DNA of 48,527 nucleotides from Acidobacteriota bacterium (lineage in GTDB: Bacteria > Acidobacteriota > Aminicenantia > Aminicenantales > Saccharicenantaceae), in assembly GCA_014894455.1 (NCBI GenBank), contig JADBLN010000030.1:13547-62073 (forward strand), given 5' to 3'. Position numbers and translations under genes: made by a program. Below are positions 16,485 through 24,165 of the stretch, piece by piece (within the stretch, counting starts at the first letter, position 1; every line of letters starts with the position of its first letter). The notes under the pieces were generated by a model, which worked only from the letters and a program-made list of their open reading frames with translations, was not told where the DNA came from and did no database searches.

Positions 16485-18292
16485 CAGCCCAACTTCTCGG
16501 AAAACCCATCCGCACCGGGCGACTGGTCCGGCGGCTGGAGAAAGCGCGCATCGAGGCCGGCGTCGAGAGAGCGGCGCACGGATACATCCTCAAGGGCACG
16601 GTTTCTGGCCGCCCCGGACGCCTGGAGATCTTCCGGACACCCGCCCCGCCGGCGTTCCTCCTCAACAACTGGCAGTCCTGGGGCCCGATGGAGCGCATCA
16701 CCCCTTCGACCAGGTTCCCCGAGCTCGAGGCCATCGTCCGTGATAACAGCCCTTATCTTTTCTCGCCGCTGCCGGACGTCCTTTTGCGCGGCCCGGTGAG
16801 CGACTATTTCGCCGCATGGGAGGGCACGGTCGCCGGGTTCCTGACCTCCCGCATCGGCCACCCGTTCTTCACCGTCGAGGGCGGAGACCTCGTCGGCTGG
16901 GTCGATTATTTCGACGCGGAATTCGACGCACCGGTCGCGCTCGAGCCCCTGGCCGTCCTTTCGGGCGGCGCCGTCGAGGATCTTCTCGACGTCTACGGCG
17001 CACTCGTCAAGCGGGCCAATCGCGTCCGCATCAACGCCTGGAACCCCGTCGGCTGGTGCAGCTGGTATCACTATTTCGGGAAGCTCGTCTGGGACGACGT
17101 CCTCGAGAACCTCGACATCGCAGCCCGCAACCGGAAGTCCTTCCCCTTCGACGTTTTCCAGGTCGACGACGGCTACGAAACCGACATCGGCGACTGGATG
17201 TCGCCCAAGTCGGGCTATCCGGACCTCCCCGGTCTGGCCCGGGCCATCGCCCGGAAGGGATTTAAAGCCGGAATCTGGACGGCGCCGTTCAGCGCGGCCG
17301 CGACTTCCGAGTTGTTCGCCAAGCACCCGGACTGGATGATCCAGGAGGACGGCCGGCCCAAGTTCTGCTACCGGGGCTGGGGGAAACCGATCTACGCCCT
17401 CGATACGACCCATCCGGAAGCGAAGACCTGGCTTCATGAGATGGTCACGGGCCTCAGAAAAGCCGGATTCTCATACCTCAAGATCGACTTTCTCTTCGCC
17501 GCGGCCATGCCCGGGACGAGGCGCAAGCGCGTCACCCCGGTCCAGGCCTACCGGGAGGGCTTGGGCGTCGTCCGCCGGGCGGCGGGAAGGGATTTCATCC
17601 TCGCCTGCGGCGCGCCCCTTCTGCCCTCGACCGGGCTCGTGGACGGCATGCGCGTCGGCGAGGACACCGCCCCCTACTGGAAAACCAAGCCTTCGGGCTT
17701 CCAGGGCCCGAACGCCTACTTCGCCCTCAAGAACGCCCTGCTCCGCCAGTTCATGCACCGGGCTTTCTGGCTCAACGACCCGGACTGCCTGCTCCTGCGC
17801 GGCCGGGAAACCGAGCTTACCCGGAACGAGCGGGAGCTTTACGCCCTCGCCGCCGGCGCGCTCGACAATATGGTCATCGCGAGCGACAAGCTCTCTCTCC
17901 TCGGCCCTGAGGAGAAAAATCTTTTTCTGCGCGCTCTCGCCCTCCGGAGCGGCAGGAGCCGGGTTTCAGGGCTGCTCGGGGAGGACGCTTATGTCATTCA
18001 CTCCAGGGGCGGTCCATCGGGTGACGTACGCCTCGGCGTCAATTTATCCGATGAGGAGGCCGTCGTCGGGGGGATTTCCGTGGCCCCCCGGTCCGGGGCG
18101 CTCCTCGAACCGGAATTGGCGGGAGGAGTCAAGGGACGAGCCTTCGCAGCGGACGTGGACCCCCCGTCCTGCCGGCTTCGCCACCGGCTTTGCAGTGCCG
18201 GTGCTGGCAACCGGCAGCACTGCCACCGGCTTGGCAGTGCCGGTGCTGGAGACCGGCAAGGGCGGTGGCAAGGCCGGGGCCCCGGCCGCTGA
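16481..18292 (+). CDS. GH36 alpha-galactosidase, C-terminus extended by repeats
   Basis: The product (603 aa in the track) has the GH36 TIM barrel: 'NPVGWCSWYHYFG', 'FDVFQVDDGYETDIGDW', 'YLKIDFLFAA' (candidate nucleophile Asp336) and 'RVGEDTAPYW' (candidate acid/base Asp395). The N-terminal 'LLNNWQSWGP' is also family-typical. It starts at TTG overlapping the stop of the preceding gene (TTGA); no better start lies before the conserved WQSW. No signal peptide, so it is likely cytoplasmic. The last 50 codons or so ('KGRAFAADVDPP' onward) are encoded by dispersed repeats found elsewhere, so the ancestral protein probably ended near residue 548. Confidence 0.88.
   Translation: MTAQLLGKPIRTGRLVRRLEKARIEAGVERAAHGYILKGTVSGRPGRLEIFRTPAPPAFLLNNWQSWGPMERITPSTRFPELEAIVRDNSPYLFSPLPDVLLRGPVSDYFAAWEGTVAGFLTSRIGHPFFTVEGGDLVGWVDYFDAEFDAPVALEPLAVLSGGAVEDLLDVYGALVKRANRVRINAWNPVGWCSWYHYFGKLVWDDVLENLDIAARNRKSFPFDVFQVDDGYETDIGDWMSPKSGYPDLPGLARAIARKGFKAGIWTAPFSAAATSELFAKHPDWMIQEDGRPKFCYRGWGKPIYALDTTHPEAKTWLHEMVTGLRKAGFSYLKIDFLFAAAMPGTRRKRVTPVQAYREGLGVVRRAAGRDFILACGAPLLPSTGLVDGMRVGEDTAPYWKTKPSGFQGPNAYFALKNALLRQFMHRAFWLNDPDCLLLRGRETELTRNERELYALAAGALDNMVIASDKLSLLGPEEKNLFLRALALRSGRSRVSGLLGEDAYVIHSRGGPSGDVRLGVNLSDEEAVVGGISVAPRSGALLEPELAGGVKGRAFAADVDPPSCRLRHRLCSAGAGNRQHCHRLGSAGAGDRQGRWQGRGPGR
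18129..18162 (+). repeat. Dispersed 34-bp repeat, copy 1
   Basis: TCAAGGGACGAGCCTTCGC followed by GCGGA matches the minus-strand sequence at 29620-29653 with 30 of 34 positions identical. Here it lies inside the galactosidase reading frame and encodes 'GRAFAADVD'. Confidence 0.85.
18181..18279 (+). repeat. 99-bp exact dispersed repeat, copy 1
   Basis: A 99-bp block, identical base for base to 41629-41727. It consists of two imperfect subunits based on CCACCGGCTT-GCAGTGCCGG and ends in GGCGGTGGCAAGGCCGGGG. This copy lies inside the 3' end of the alpha-galactosidase ORF; in another frame it reads as repeated 'ATGFAVPVLATG'. Confidence 0.95.
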
Positions 18293-18320
18293 GGAAGAAT
18301 AATGGCGGGAAAGGCGGGAA

Positions 18321-18437
18321 CTAGCGCAGGAGAGAAGGGCCCTTGTGCCGGCCGGAGAGCTTGGACAGGCCGAAAATCAGGGCCCCCAAGAGAAGGGCGC
18401 CCAGCCCCCAAAACGTAAAGAGCCCCCTTTGGCTCAT
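18321..18437 (-). CDS. 38-aa single-span membrane peptide
   Basis: This ORF is too short for the track. It encodes 38 residues: a short polar start, a membrane helix ('FWGLGALLLGALIFGL') and a basic tail. ATG at 18437 has a good RBS (AAGGTGAG) 4-5 nt upstream. It lies 156 bp downstream of purM on the same strand and could be its last, co-transcribed gene. I recognise no family. RBS plus one clean membrane helix make it more than a random ORF, but expression is unproven. Confidence 0.55.
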   Translation of the reverse strand: MSQRGLFTFWGLGALLLGALIFGLSKLSGRHKGPSLLR

Positions 18438-18593
18438 TTTCTCACCTTGATGGCATCCATGGCCACACCTTGTTGTTCCCTAGATTGTAAAATAACCCAG
18501 CCATTATCAAAGTCAATGGAGTTTGGCCGGATGTCCGATGATGTCAGTCTTTGTCACATCCCGGGGCAGGGCGGACACCCTCGGCAGGGCCCT

Positions 18594-19595
18594 TCAGAGG
18601 AGGACGACTTCGCGCTTGCCGCGGACGACTTCGCCGATGATCCAGGCTTTTTGGCCCCGTTCGGCGAAAAGGGCGACCGTCCGGTCGGCATCCCGGGCCG
18701 AAACGGCCAGGGCCATGCCGATACCCATGTTCAGGGTCCGGAACATCTCCCGCTCATCCACGTTTCCAGCCAGCTGGATCTTACGGAAGATGGGCGGGAT
18801 GGGCCAGGATCCCTTTTCGACCCGTACGCTGTAGCCCTCAGGGATGACCCGGGGGATGTTGTCGTAGAAGCCGCCCCCGGTGATGTGGGCCATGGATTTG
18901 ATCCGGACCTTCTTGAGGACCTCGAGGATGGCCGTGCAGTAGATCCTCGTCGGCCGAAGGAGTTCCCGCCAGAGGCCCGCTTTGATCTCCTTTTCCGAAA
19001 AAATCTTGCGGGCCAGGGAATAGCCGTTGCTGTGGAGGCCGCTCGAGGCCAGCCCGATGACGGCGTCCCCCGCCCGGCAGGCGCGGCCGTCGATGATCTT
19101 CGACTCGTCGACGAGGCCGACGCAGAATCCGGCCAGGTCCCATTTCCCGGGACCGTAAAGGCCGGGGAGCTCGGCGGTCTCGCCGCCGACGAGGGCGCAG
19201 CGGGCCTCGCGGCAGCCCCGAGCGACACCCCGGACGATGTCGACGAGCATGCGCGGTTCGACCTTGCCGACGGCGATGTAATCGAGGAAGAAGAGCGGCT
19301 CGGCGCCGAGGACGACCACGTCGTCGACGGACATGGCCACGAGGTCGACGCCCACCGTATCGTATTTGCCCACCATGGCGGCGATGAGGAGTTTCGTGCC
19401 GACGCCGTCCGTCGAGGAGACGAGGACGGGCCTTTTCATCCCGGCCAAGCGGGGTTTGAAGAGCCCGCTGAAGCCGCCGATCCCCCCGAGGACCTCGGGC
19501 CGGCCGGTCTTCCGGACGAGCGGCTTGATCAGCCGGATGAAGCGGTCCGCCGCGTCGATGTCGACGCCGGCTTTCTTGTAGGTCACGCGGGCCAT
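18594..19595 (-). CDS. purM: Phosphoribosylformylglycinamidine cyclo-ligase (AIR synthase)
   Basis: The 333-aa product begins 'YKKAGVDIDAADRFI' and has the AIR synthase signatures 'VLVSSTDGVGTKLLIA', 'GVDLVAMSVDDVVVLGAEPL', 'ALVGGETAELPG' and 'GLASSGLHSNGYSLAR', plus the 'HITGGGFYDNIPRV' loop. It catalyses the ATP-dependent closure of FGAM to AIR, the fifth step of purine synthesis. Length is normal. No other pur genes are adjacent, so purine genes are dispersed here. No upstream regulatory motif was identified. Confidence 0.97.
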   Translation of the reverse strand: MARVTYKKAGVDIDAADRFIRLIKPLVRKTGRPEVLGGIGGFSGLFKPRLAGMKRPVLVSSTDGVGTKLLIAAMVGKYDTVGVDLVAMSVDDVVVLGAEPLFFLDYIAVGKVEPRMLVDIVRGVARGCREARCALVGGETAELPGLYGPGKWDLAGFCVGLVDESKIIDGRACRAGDAVIGLASSGLHSNGYSLARKIFSEKEIKAGLWRELLRPTRIYCTAILEVLKKVRIKSMAHITGGGFYDNIPRVIPEGYSVRVEKGSWPIPPIFRKIQLAGNVDEREMFRTLNMGIGMALAVSARDADRTVALFAERGQKAWIIGEVVRGKREVVLL

Positions 19596-19656
19596 GAGCG
19601 CTCTCCTAGGATAATTCGTCCTTTTTATAGCACCCGCTTCCCTGCCAAGTCAAACG

Positions 19657-19827
19657 GGAGGGGGTGAAGCCTACTTTCTGCGCGGCTTTTTCGGAGGGGG
19701 TCAAACCTACCTTTTACACCCTATTTGACCCGAAAGGTGTAAAAGGTAGGTTTGACCCCATCTTAGGTTTTCCTCCTCGCCGTTGTCCCCTTGCCGAGGT
19801 GAGCAGAAAGTAAGTTTGACCCCCTCT
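19657..19827. repeat. Nested palindromic repeats (GGTAGGTTTGACCCC family)
   Basis: Four units. The inner pair 19697-19720 and 19736-19759 is a perfect 24-bp inverted repeat (GGGGTCAAACCTACC-TTTTACACC). An outer, imperfect pair (about 19657-19682 and 19802-19827) encloses it. A closely related perfect palindrome lies at 36474-36526. It fills most of the 274-bp purM/sigma intergenic region. Confidence 0.9.
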
Positions 19828-19837
19828 GGCTTCCGGT

Positions 19838-19866
19838 GTAACCTTTTTCCCGAAGGGCGGTAATTA
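19838..19866 (+). promoter_or_regulatory. Putative ECF-type autoregulated promoter
   Basis: GTAACCTTTTT (from 19838) followed after a 17-bp spacer by TAATTA (19861-19866). The -35-like half matches GCAACCTTTT in front of the other sigma operon. It would place the transcription start near the annotated ATG, so the message may be leaderless or the true start may be the ATG at 19909. Confidence 0.45.
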
Positions 19867-19869
19867 TCC

Positions 19870-20463
19870 ATGAACGCCGATAATCCTGAGCGAGAGAAGA
19901 CCGGACGCATGTCACCGACGGATAACGAGCTGATGGAAAACGTCAGGGACGGCCGGGTCGAGAAGCTGGCCGTCCTCTTCGAAAGATACCAGACGATGCT
20001 TTACAACTTCTTCCTCCGCCTGACGGGAAACAGGGCCGCGAGCGAAGACCTCGTCCAGGAGGTCTTCATGCGGGTCCTGAAATACCGGGCCGGCTACATG
20101 GGCGACAGCCGGTTCAACGTCTGGCTCTTCCAGATCGCCCGCAACGCCCACGTCGACTACCTGAGGAAGCGGAAGAGCACGCTCCCCCTCGACGGGCAGT
20201 ACATCGAAACGCACAGCCGCGAGCCCCTGCCCGAGGCGGCCTATGAGACCAACCGGGAGGCTGAGCTCGTCCGCCGCGCCCTCGACCGCCTGCCCGTCCA
20301 GAAACGGGAGCTCCTCGTCCTCTTCCGCTTCCAGAACCTCAAGCTCCGGGAGATCGCCGAGCTCCTGGGATGCCAGGTGGGCACGGTCAAAGCCCAGGTC
20401 CACCGGGCCCTCAAGGACCTCAGTCGCATCTACCTGGACCTCCGGAAAGGGAACGTGTCATGA
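19870..20463 (+). CDS. ECF-subfamily RNA polymerase sigma factor
   Basis: The 197-aa product has region 2 ('LFERYQTMLYNFFLRLTGNR', 'SEDLVQEVFMRVLKY', 'NVWLFQIARNAHVDYLRKRK') and region 4 ('QNLKLREIAELLGCQVGTVK', 'AQVHRALKDL'). An alternative start is ATG 19909 ('MSPTDNELMENVRDG'), a common ECF beginning. Its TGA overlaps the ATG of the anti-sigma gene. It heads the second sigma/anti-sigma/DUF4097 cassette. The two sigma factors are clearly different in sequence, so they are paralogues rather than recent copies. Confidence 0.93.
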   Translation: MNADNPEREKTGRMSPTDNELMENVRDGRVEKLAVLFERYQTMLYNFFLRLTGNRAASEDLVQEVFMRVLKYRAGYMGDSRFNVWLFQIARNAHVDYLRKRKSTLPLDGQYIETHSREPLPEAAYETNREAELVRRALDRLPVQKRELLVLFRFQNLKLREIAELLGCQVGTVKAQVHRALKDLSRIYLDLRKGNVS

Positions 20464-21284
20464 ACTGCGAAAAAACACAGGAAAAGTTCGCCGATTACCT
20501 GACGGAAGACCTCGAAGAGGGAAGCCGCGGCGAAGTCCAGGAACACATCCTCTCGTGCGCGGCGTGCCGCGAAGACCTCGAGAACCTGACCGTCGTTTGG
20601 GCCAAGCTCGGCGTCCTGCCCGAGGAACAGCCGGGCGGCGGCCTCCGGCACCGCTTTTACGCCATGCTCGAGGAGTACAAAGACGGGCTCGAGGCCAAGG
20701 GAAAGACGGCCCGGCCGTCCGGCCGCGCCGGGCGCCTGGCCGGCTGGAGGGAATGGTTCACGTTCCGGCGGCCCGCCTTCGCCGCCTCGTTCTCGGCCTT
20801 CCTCCTTTTCGTCGGCCTCGGCGCCGGCTGGCTTTTGAACGGCGGCCGCGCGGGAGGCGAACGCCTCACCACGCTGTCCCGCGAGGTCCAGGACATGCGC
20901 CAGCAGGTCGCCCTCTCGCTGCTGGGCAAATCCTCCGCCACGGAGCGGATCCAGGGCATCGGCTACAGCGCCGCTGTCGAAAACCCGAACGACACGACGC
21001 TGGCCGCGCTGACCGACGCGCTCGACAACGACCCCAACCCCAACGTCCGTCTCGCGGCCGTGGACGCGCTCTACCTTTTCCGGAACAAGCCGGGCGTCCG
21101 GGAAAGCCTCGTCCGGTCACTCGCCATCCAAACCTATCCGCTCGTCCAGGTCGCGCTCATCGATTTCCTGGTCGAGGTGCGGGAGGCCCGGGCCGCCGAA
21201 GCCCTCAAGGTCCTCATCGAGCGGAACGAGCTCACGCCGGAAGTCAAAAAGCGAGCCGAGCAGGGCCTGAAGCAGATCGTTTAA
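20460..21284 (+). CDS. Anti-sigma factor with C-terminal HEAT repeats
   Basis: True start is ATG 20460, overlapping the sigma stop (274 aa); the track start is upstream read-through. The N-terminus is a zf-HC2 zinc finger (C3 and H29-x3-C33-x2-C36, HILSCAAC), followed by a basic linker, a transmembrane helix at about residues 105-127 ('AASFSAFLLFVGLGAGWLLN') and, outside, two to three HEAT-like repeats ('NDPNPNVRLAAVDALYLFRN', 'VQVALIDFLVEVREARAAEA'). The zinc finger should bind the upstream sigma factor; the HEAT part is probably the sensor or partner-binding domain. Confidence 0.9.
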   Translation: MNCEKTQEKFADYLTEDLEEGSRGEVQEHILSCAACREDLENLTVVWAKLGVLPEEQPGGGLRHRFYAMLEEYKDGLEAKGKTARPSGRAGRLAGWREWFTFRRPAFAASFSAFLLFVGLGAGWLLNGGRAGGERLTTLSREVQDMRQQVALSLLGKSSATERIQGIGYSAAVENPNDTTLAALTDALDNDPNPNVRLAAVDALYLFRNKPGVRESLVRSLAIQTYPLVQVALIDFLVEVREARAAEALKVLIERNELTPEVKKRAEQGLKQIV

Positions 21285-21302
21285 ATCATCAAGGAGAAGA
21301 AC

Positions 21303-22421
21303 ATGCGTAAAAGAATCGCGAACATCGTCATCCTGGCGTTCCTCGTCGCCGGGACGTGCGGCTGGGCCCTGGCCCAGGCCAAGGAAGCGCCGCCCGAACG
21401 GGCCGTCGTTCCGCTCAGCAACCCGGCCAAGCCGGCCAAGATCGAGATCTCGATCATCCGGGGCAGTATCACGGTCAAGGGCTACGAGGGCAAGGAAGTC
21501 ATCGTCGAGGCCCGGGTCAGGGAAAAGGCGCTGTCGAACTTCGGCGGCCTCTATACCACCGGTTACGCTCTCGTCGCGCCTCCGGCCAAGCCGGGTCAGC
21601 CGGCGCCCCCCACGGCTCCGACGCCGGCCCCCTCGGCCCAAGCTGGGCAGCGGGCAGAACAACTCAAGAAGGAGATCGAGGCGGTGACGGCCAAGAATAA
21701 TGCGGCCCTCGCCCAGAGCCTGGACGAGCAGGAAGTCCTGGCCAAGAGACTCACCCAGAGCGACAATGCCCGCAAAGTCTATGGCGAGTATTTCGAGGAC
21801 GACAAAGCGAAGCGCGAAGCGAGAGAGAAGAAGATCGCCGGGATGAAGCTCCTGTCCGGGTCCGCGTCGGGGCTCGAGATCCAGGAGGAGAATAACGTCG
21901 TCCAGGTCAGCACCGAGTCGTGGAAAGCAGCCACGGACCTCGTCATCCAGGTGCCTCGCTCGACCTCGCTCGAGGTCCGATCGACCATGGACGGGGCGGT
22001 CATCGTCGAGGGCGTCAACGGCGAGATCGACATCAACAACATCAACGGGCCGGTGACGCTGAAGAACGTTTCGGGGAACACGCTCGTCCACACCGTCAAC
22101 GGCGACATCGAGGTCACGCTGGCCCGGGTCGCGGCCGACAAGCCGCTGTCGTTCAGCACCATGAACGGCGACATCGACGTCACGCTCCCGGCCGACGTCA
22201 AGGCCAACCTCAAGATGAAGTCCGAGCAGGGCGAGATCTACAGCGACTTCGACATCAACATGACCCGGCAGCCGGCCAAGTCCGAAGCGGCGGAGAAGAC
22301 CGAGCAGGGCAAGTTCCGCATCACATTCGACAAGTCGCTCTACGGTATCGTCAACGGCGGCGGTCAGGAGATCGGCTTCAACACCTTCAGCGGCGACATC
22401 TACATCCGGAAGAAAAAGTAG
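21303..22421 (+). CDS. DUF4097-family secreted beta-repeat protein
   Basis: The 372-aa product has a signal peptide ('IANIVILAFLVAGTCGWALA'), a Pro/Ala-rich linker and coiled-coil stretch (about residues 95-180) and a C-terminal beta-solenoid with NG(D/E)I repeats: 'VNGEIDINNINGPVTLKNVS', 'VNGDIEV', 'MNGDIDV', 'FSGDIYI'. RBS AAGGAGAAG; gap of 18 bp after the anti-sigma gene. It occupies the same place as the first cassette's DUF4097 gene but adds the coiled-coil insert. Envelope protein of unknown function, probably controlled by the sigma pair. Confidence 0.87.
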   Translation: MRKRIANIVILAFLVAGTCGWALAQAKEAPPERAVVPLSNPAKPAKIEISIIRGSITVKGYEGKEVIVEARVREKALSNFGGLYTTGYALVAPPAKPGQPAPPTAPTPAPSAQAGQRAEQLKKEIEAVTAKNNAALAQSLDEQEVLAKRLTQSDNARKVYGEYFEDDKAKREAREKKIAGMKLLSGSASGLEIQEENNVVQVSTESWKAATDLVIQVPRSTSLEVRSTMDGAVIVEGVNGEIDINNINGPVTLKNVSGNTLVHTVNGDIEVTLARVAADKPLSFSTMNGDIDVTLPADVKANLKMKSEQGEIYSDFDINMTRQPAKSEAAEKTEQGKFRITFDKSLYGIVNGGGQEIGFNTFSGDIYIRKKK

Positions 22422-22571
22422 GCCCGGCTTTACGACAACGGACCAGGGGCGGCCGGGCGGCCGGCAGGGAGCGGATTCTGAGGAGCGACCGGCAGAAGTA
22501 CGGCGGAGTGGCTCGGAGCCGGACTTCTGGTAGATATCTGAAACGAGTCTTGGGGTTATCCGCGGGGTTGG

Positions 22572-23960
22572 CTATTTTCCCCGCGAGCGCTTTCTATTCC
22601 AGTAGAGGTAGGCAGGGATGCCCAGGGCGATGATGGCGAGCCCGGCGAACGAGTTCCAGAACGTTCCGATGAGGGCATTGACCGTAACGAAAAGGGCCGC
22701 CAGGACGAAGAGCCCCGGCGTCACCGGGTAGCCCAGGGCCTTATACGGACGAGGCAGGTCGGGACGCTTCTTGCGCATGACGATGACCGCGGACACAGCC
22801 AGCCCCATGAAGATCCAGTGGCCGAAGACGACATACCGAAGGAGCTGCTCAAAGGTCCCGCTCAGGCTGAGGAGGATGCTCCAGCTCCCCACGACCAGGA
22901 TGGACACGTGCGGGGTCTTGTATTTCGGATGGACGGAGGCCATCTTCCGGAAGAAGAGGCCGTCCTTGGCCATCGCGTAATAGACGCGCGGTCCGGTCAG
23001 GATGTGGCCGTTGGCCGCGCCCATGATCGAGAACAGGATGATGAACGAAACGATCGACGCGCCGAGCGGCCCGACCGCGACGTTCATCGCGTCGGCCGCG
23101 ATCCGGCTCGACCTGGCCATCTCGCCCGCCGGCACTGCGAACAGGTAGGCGGCGTTCGCCATCAGATAGAGGAGCGTAACCAGGCCGCATCCGGCGATGA
23201 TGCCGACGGGCAGGGTCCGGGAAGGATTCCGGGTCTCGCCTGAATTGTACGTGCACGACTCGAAGCCCTTGTAGGCCCAGAGTGCGGCCACCAAAGCCAG
23301 GCCGAACTTCCCGACGATGTCTCCCCCCGTGCCGGAAGCCGGAGGCGTCACGAAATTCGCCCAGTCCCCGCGCGCGAACAGGAAGACGACGACGCTGACG
23401 CCCAGTAACGCCGCAAACTTTAGCGTTGTCAGCAGGTTCTGGAAGAAAGCGCCACGCTTGACGCCGAGATAGTTGATCCCCATCAGGATCAGGATGAACA
23501 GGATGGCCACCGCTTTCTGGACGACCGGCGTCACCTGAAAGAAATGGGGCAGGTATTTCGAGGCGAAGGCCACGGACAGCGCCGCGATGCTCCCCGAATC
23601 GATGACGAGGAACAGCGTCCAGCCGAAGAGGAAACCGGCCAGCGGACCGTAAGCCTCCCGCAAGTAAACGTAGATGCCGCCGGTCTCCGAATAGGCCGCG
23701 GCCAGCTCGGCCAGAGAGAGGGCGCCGAAAACGCTCAAAAGGCCGCCCACGATCCACACGGCGAGCATGATGAGCGGCGCCTTGACCTCAGCGGCCACGG
23801 TGGCCGGCACGATGAAGATGCCCGATCCGATCATCGTGCCAACGACGATGCCGATGATGCTTCCCTTGCCGAGGACCCGGGAGAGCTGAGGGCCGGGCAC
23901 GGAGGCGGTTTCAGCCGCCGCGGTCGGTTTGCCTGTCAAACTTTTATCGTAACTGGACAT
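22572..23960 (-). CDS. APC-superfamily amino acid permease
   Basis: The 462-aa product has about 12 transmembrane segments. The first carries the APC signature 'GIVVGTMIGSGIFIVPATVA', helix 3 'ALSLAELAAAYSETGGIYVY', and helix 6 'LWAYKGFESCTYNSGETRNP', the pattern of the LAT-like/SteT group of amino acid exchangers and importers. Typical length. Substrate unknown. Convergent with the DUF4097 gene; the 150-bp gap between them holds only GC-rich sequence. The RBS is weak. Confidence 0.92.
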   Translation of the reverse strand: MSSYDKSLTGKPTAAAETASVPGPQLSRVLGKGSIIGIVVGTMIGSGIFIVPATVAAEVKAPLIMLAVWIVGGLLSVFGALSLAELAAAYSETGGIYVYLREAYGPLAGFLFGWTLFLVIDSGSIAALSVAFASKYLPHFFQVTPVVQKAVAILFILILMGINYLGVKRGAFFQNLLTTLKFAALLGVSVVVFLFARGDWANFVTPPASGTGGDIVGKFGLALVAALWAYKGFESCTYNSGETRNPSRTLPVGIIAGCGLVTLLYLMANAAYLFAVPAGEMARSSRIAADAMNVAVGPLGASIVSFIILFSIMGAANGHILTGPRVYYAMAKDGLFFRKMASVHPKYKTPHVSILVVGSWSILLSLSGTFEQLLRYVVFGHWIFMGLAVSAVIVMRKKRPDLPRPYKALGYPVTPGLFVLAALFVTVNALIGTFWNSFAGLAIIALGIPAYLYWNRKRSRGK

Positions 23961-24102
23961 GCGGCTATCTTATGCAGGGGACACCGTAAAATCAATCGCT
24001 CAAATCGCGATTTCAACCCCGCCCCGATCTGACCGGAGCCTGAAAATTATCGATATGTGCCTTATAATAAATAAATTGCTGAGGTCCGACCCCGTTTTTT
24101 CC

Positions 24103-24131
24103 TTGACAGGGGCGGTCAGCCGGTATATTTT
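24103..24131 (+). promoter_or_regulatory. Sigma-70-type promoter of the amidohydrolase gene
   Basis: TTGACA (24103-24108), 17-bp spacer, TATTTT (24126-24131), about 35 bp ahead of the ATG at 24166, which has GGAGGAGG. The overlapping TATATT is an alternative -10 with a 15-bp spacer. Confidence 0.55.
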
Positions 24132-24165
24132 TCGGCCTGATGCCGATTCTGGAGGAGGCTAACTC

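Noticed and set aside
24000-24100. Possible small RNA or riboswitch upstream of the amidohydrolase gene
   Set aside because: No conserved riboswitch core or strong structure could be recognised.
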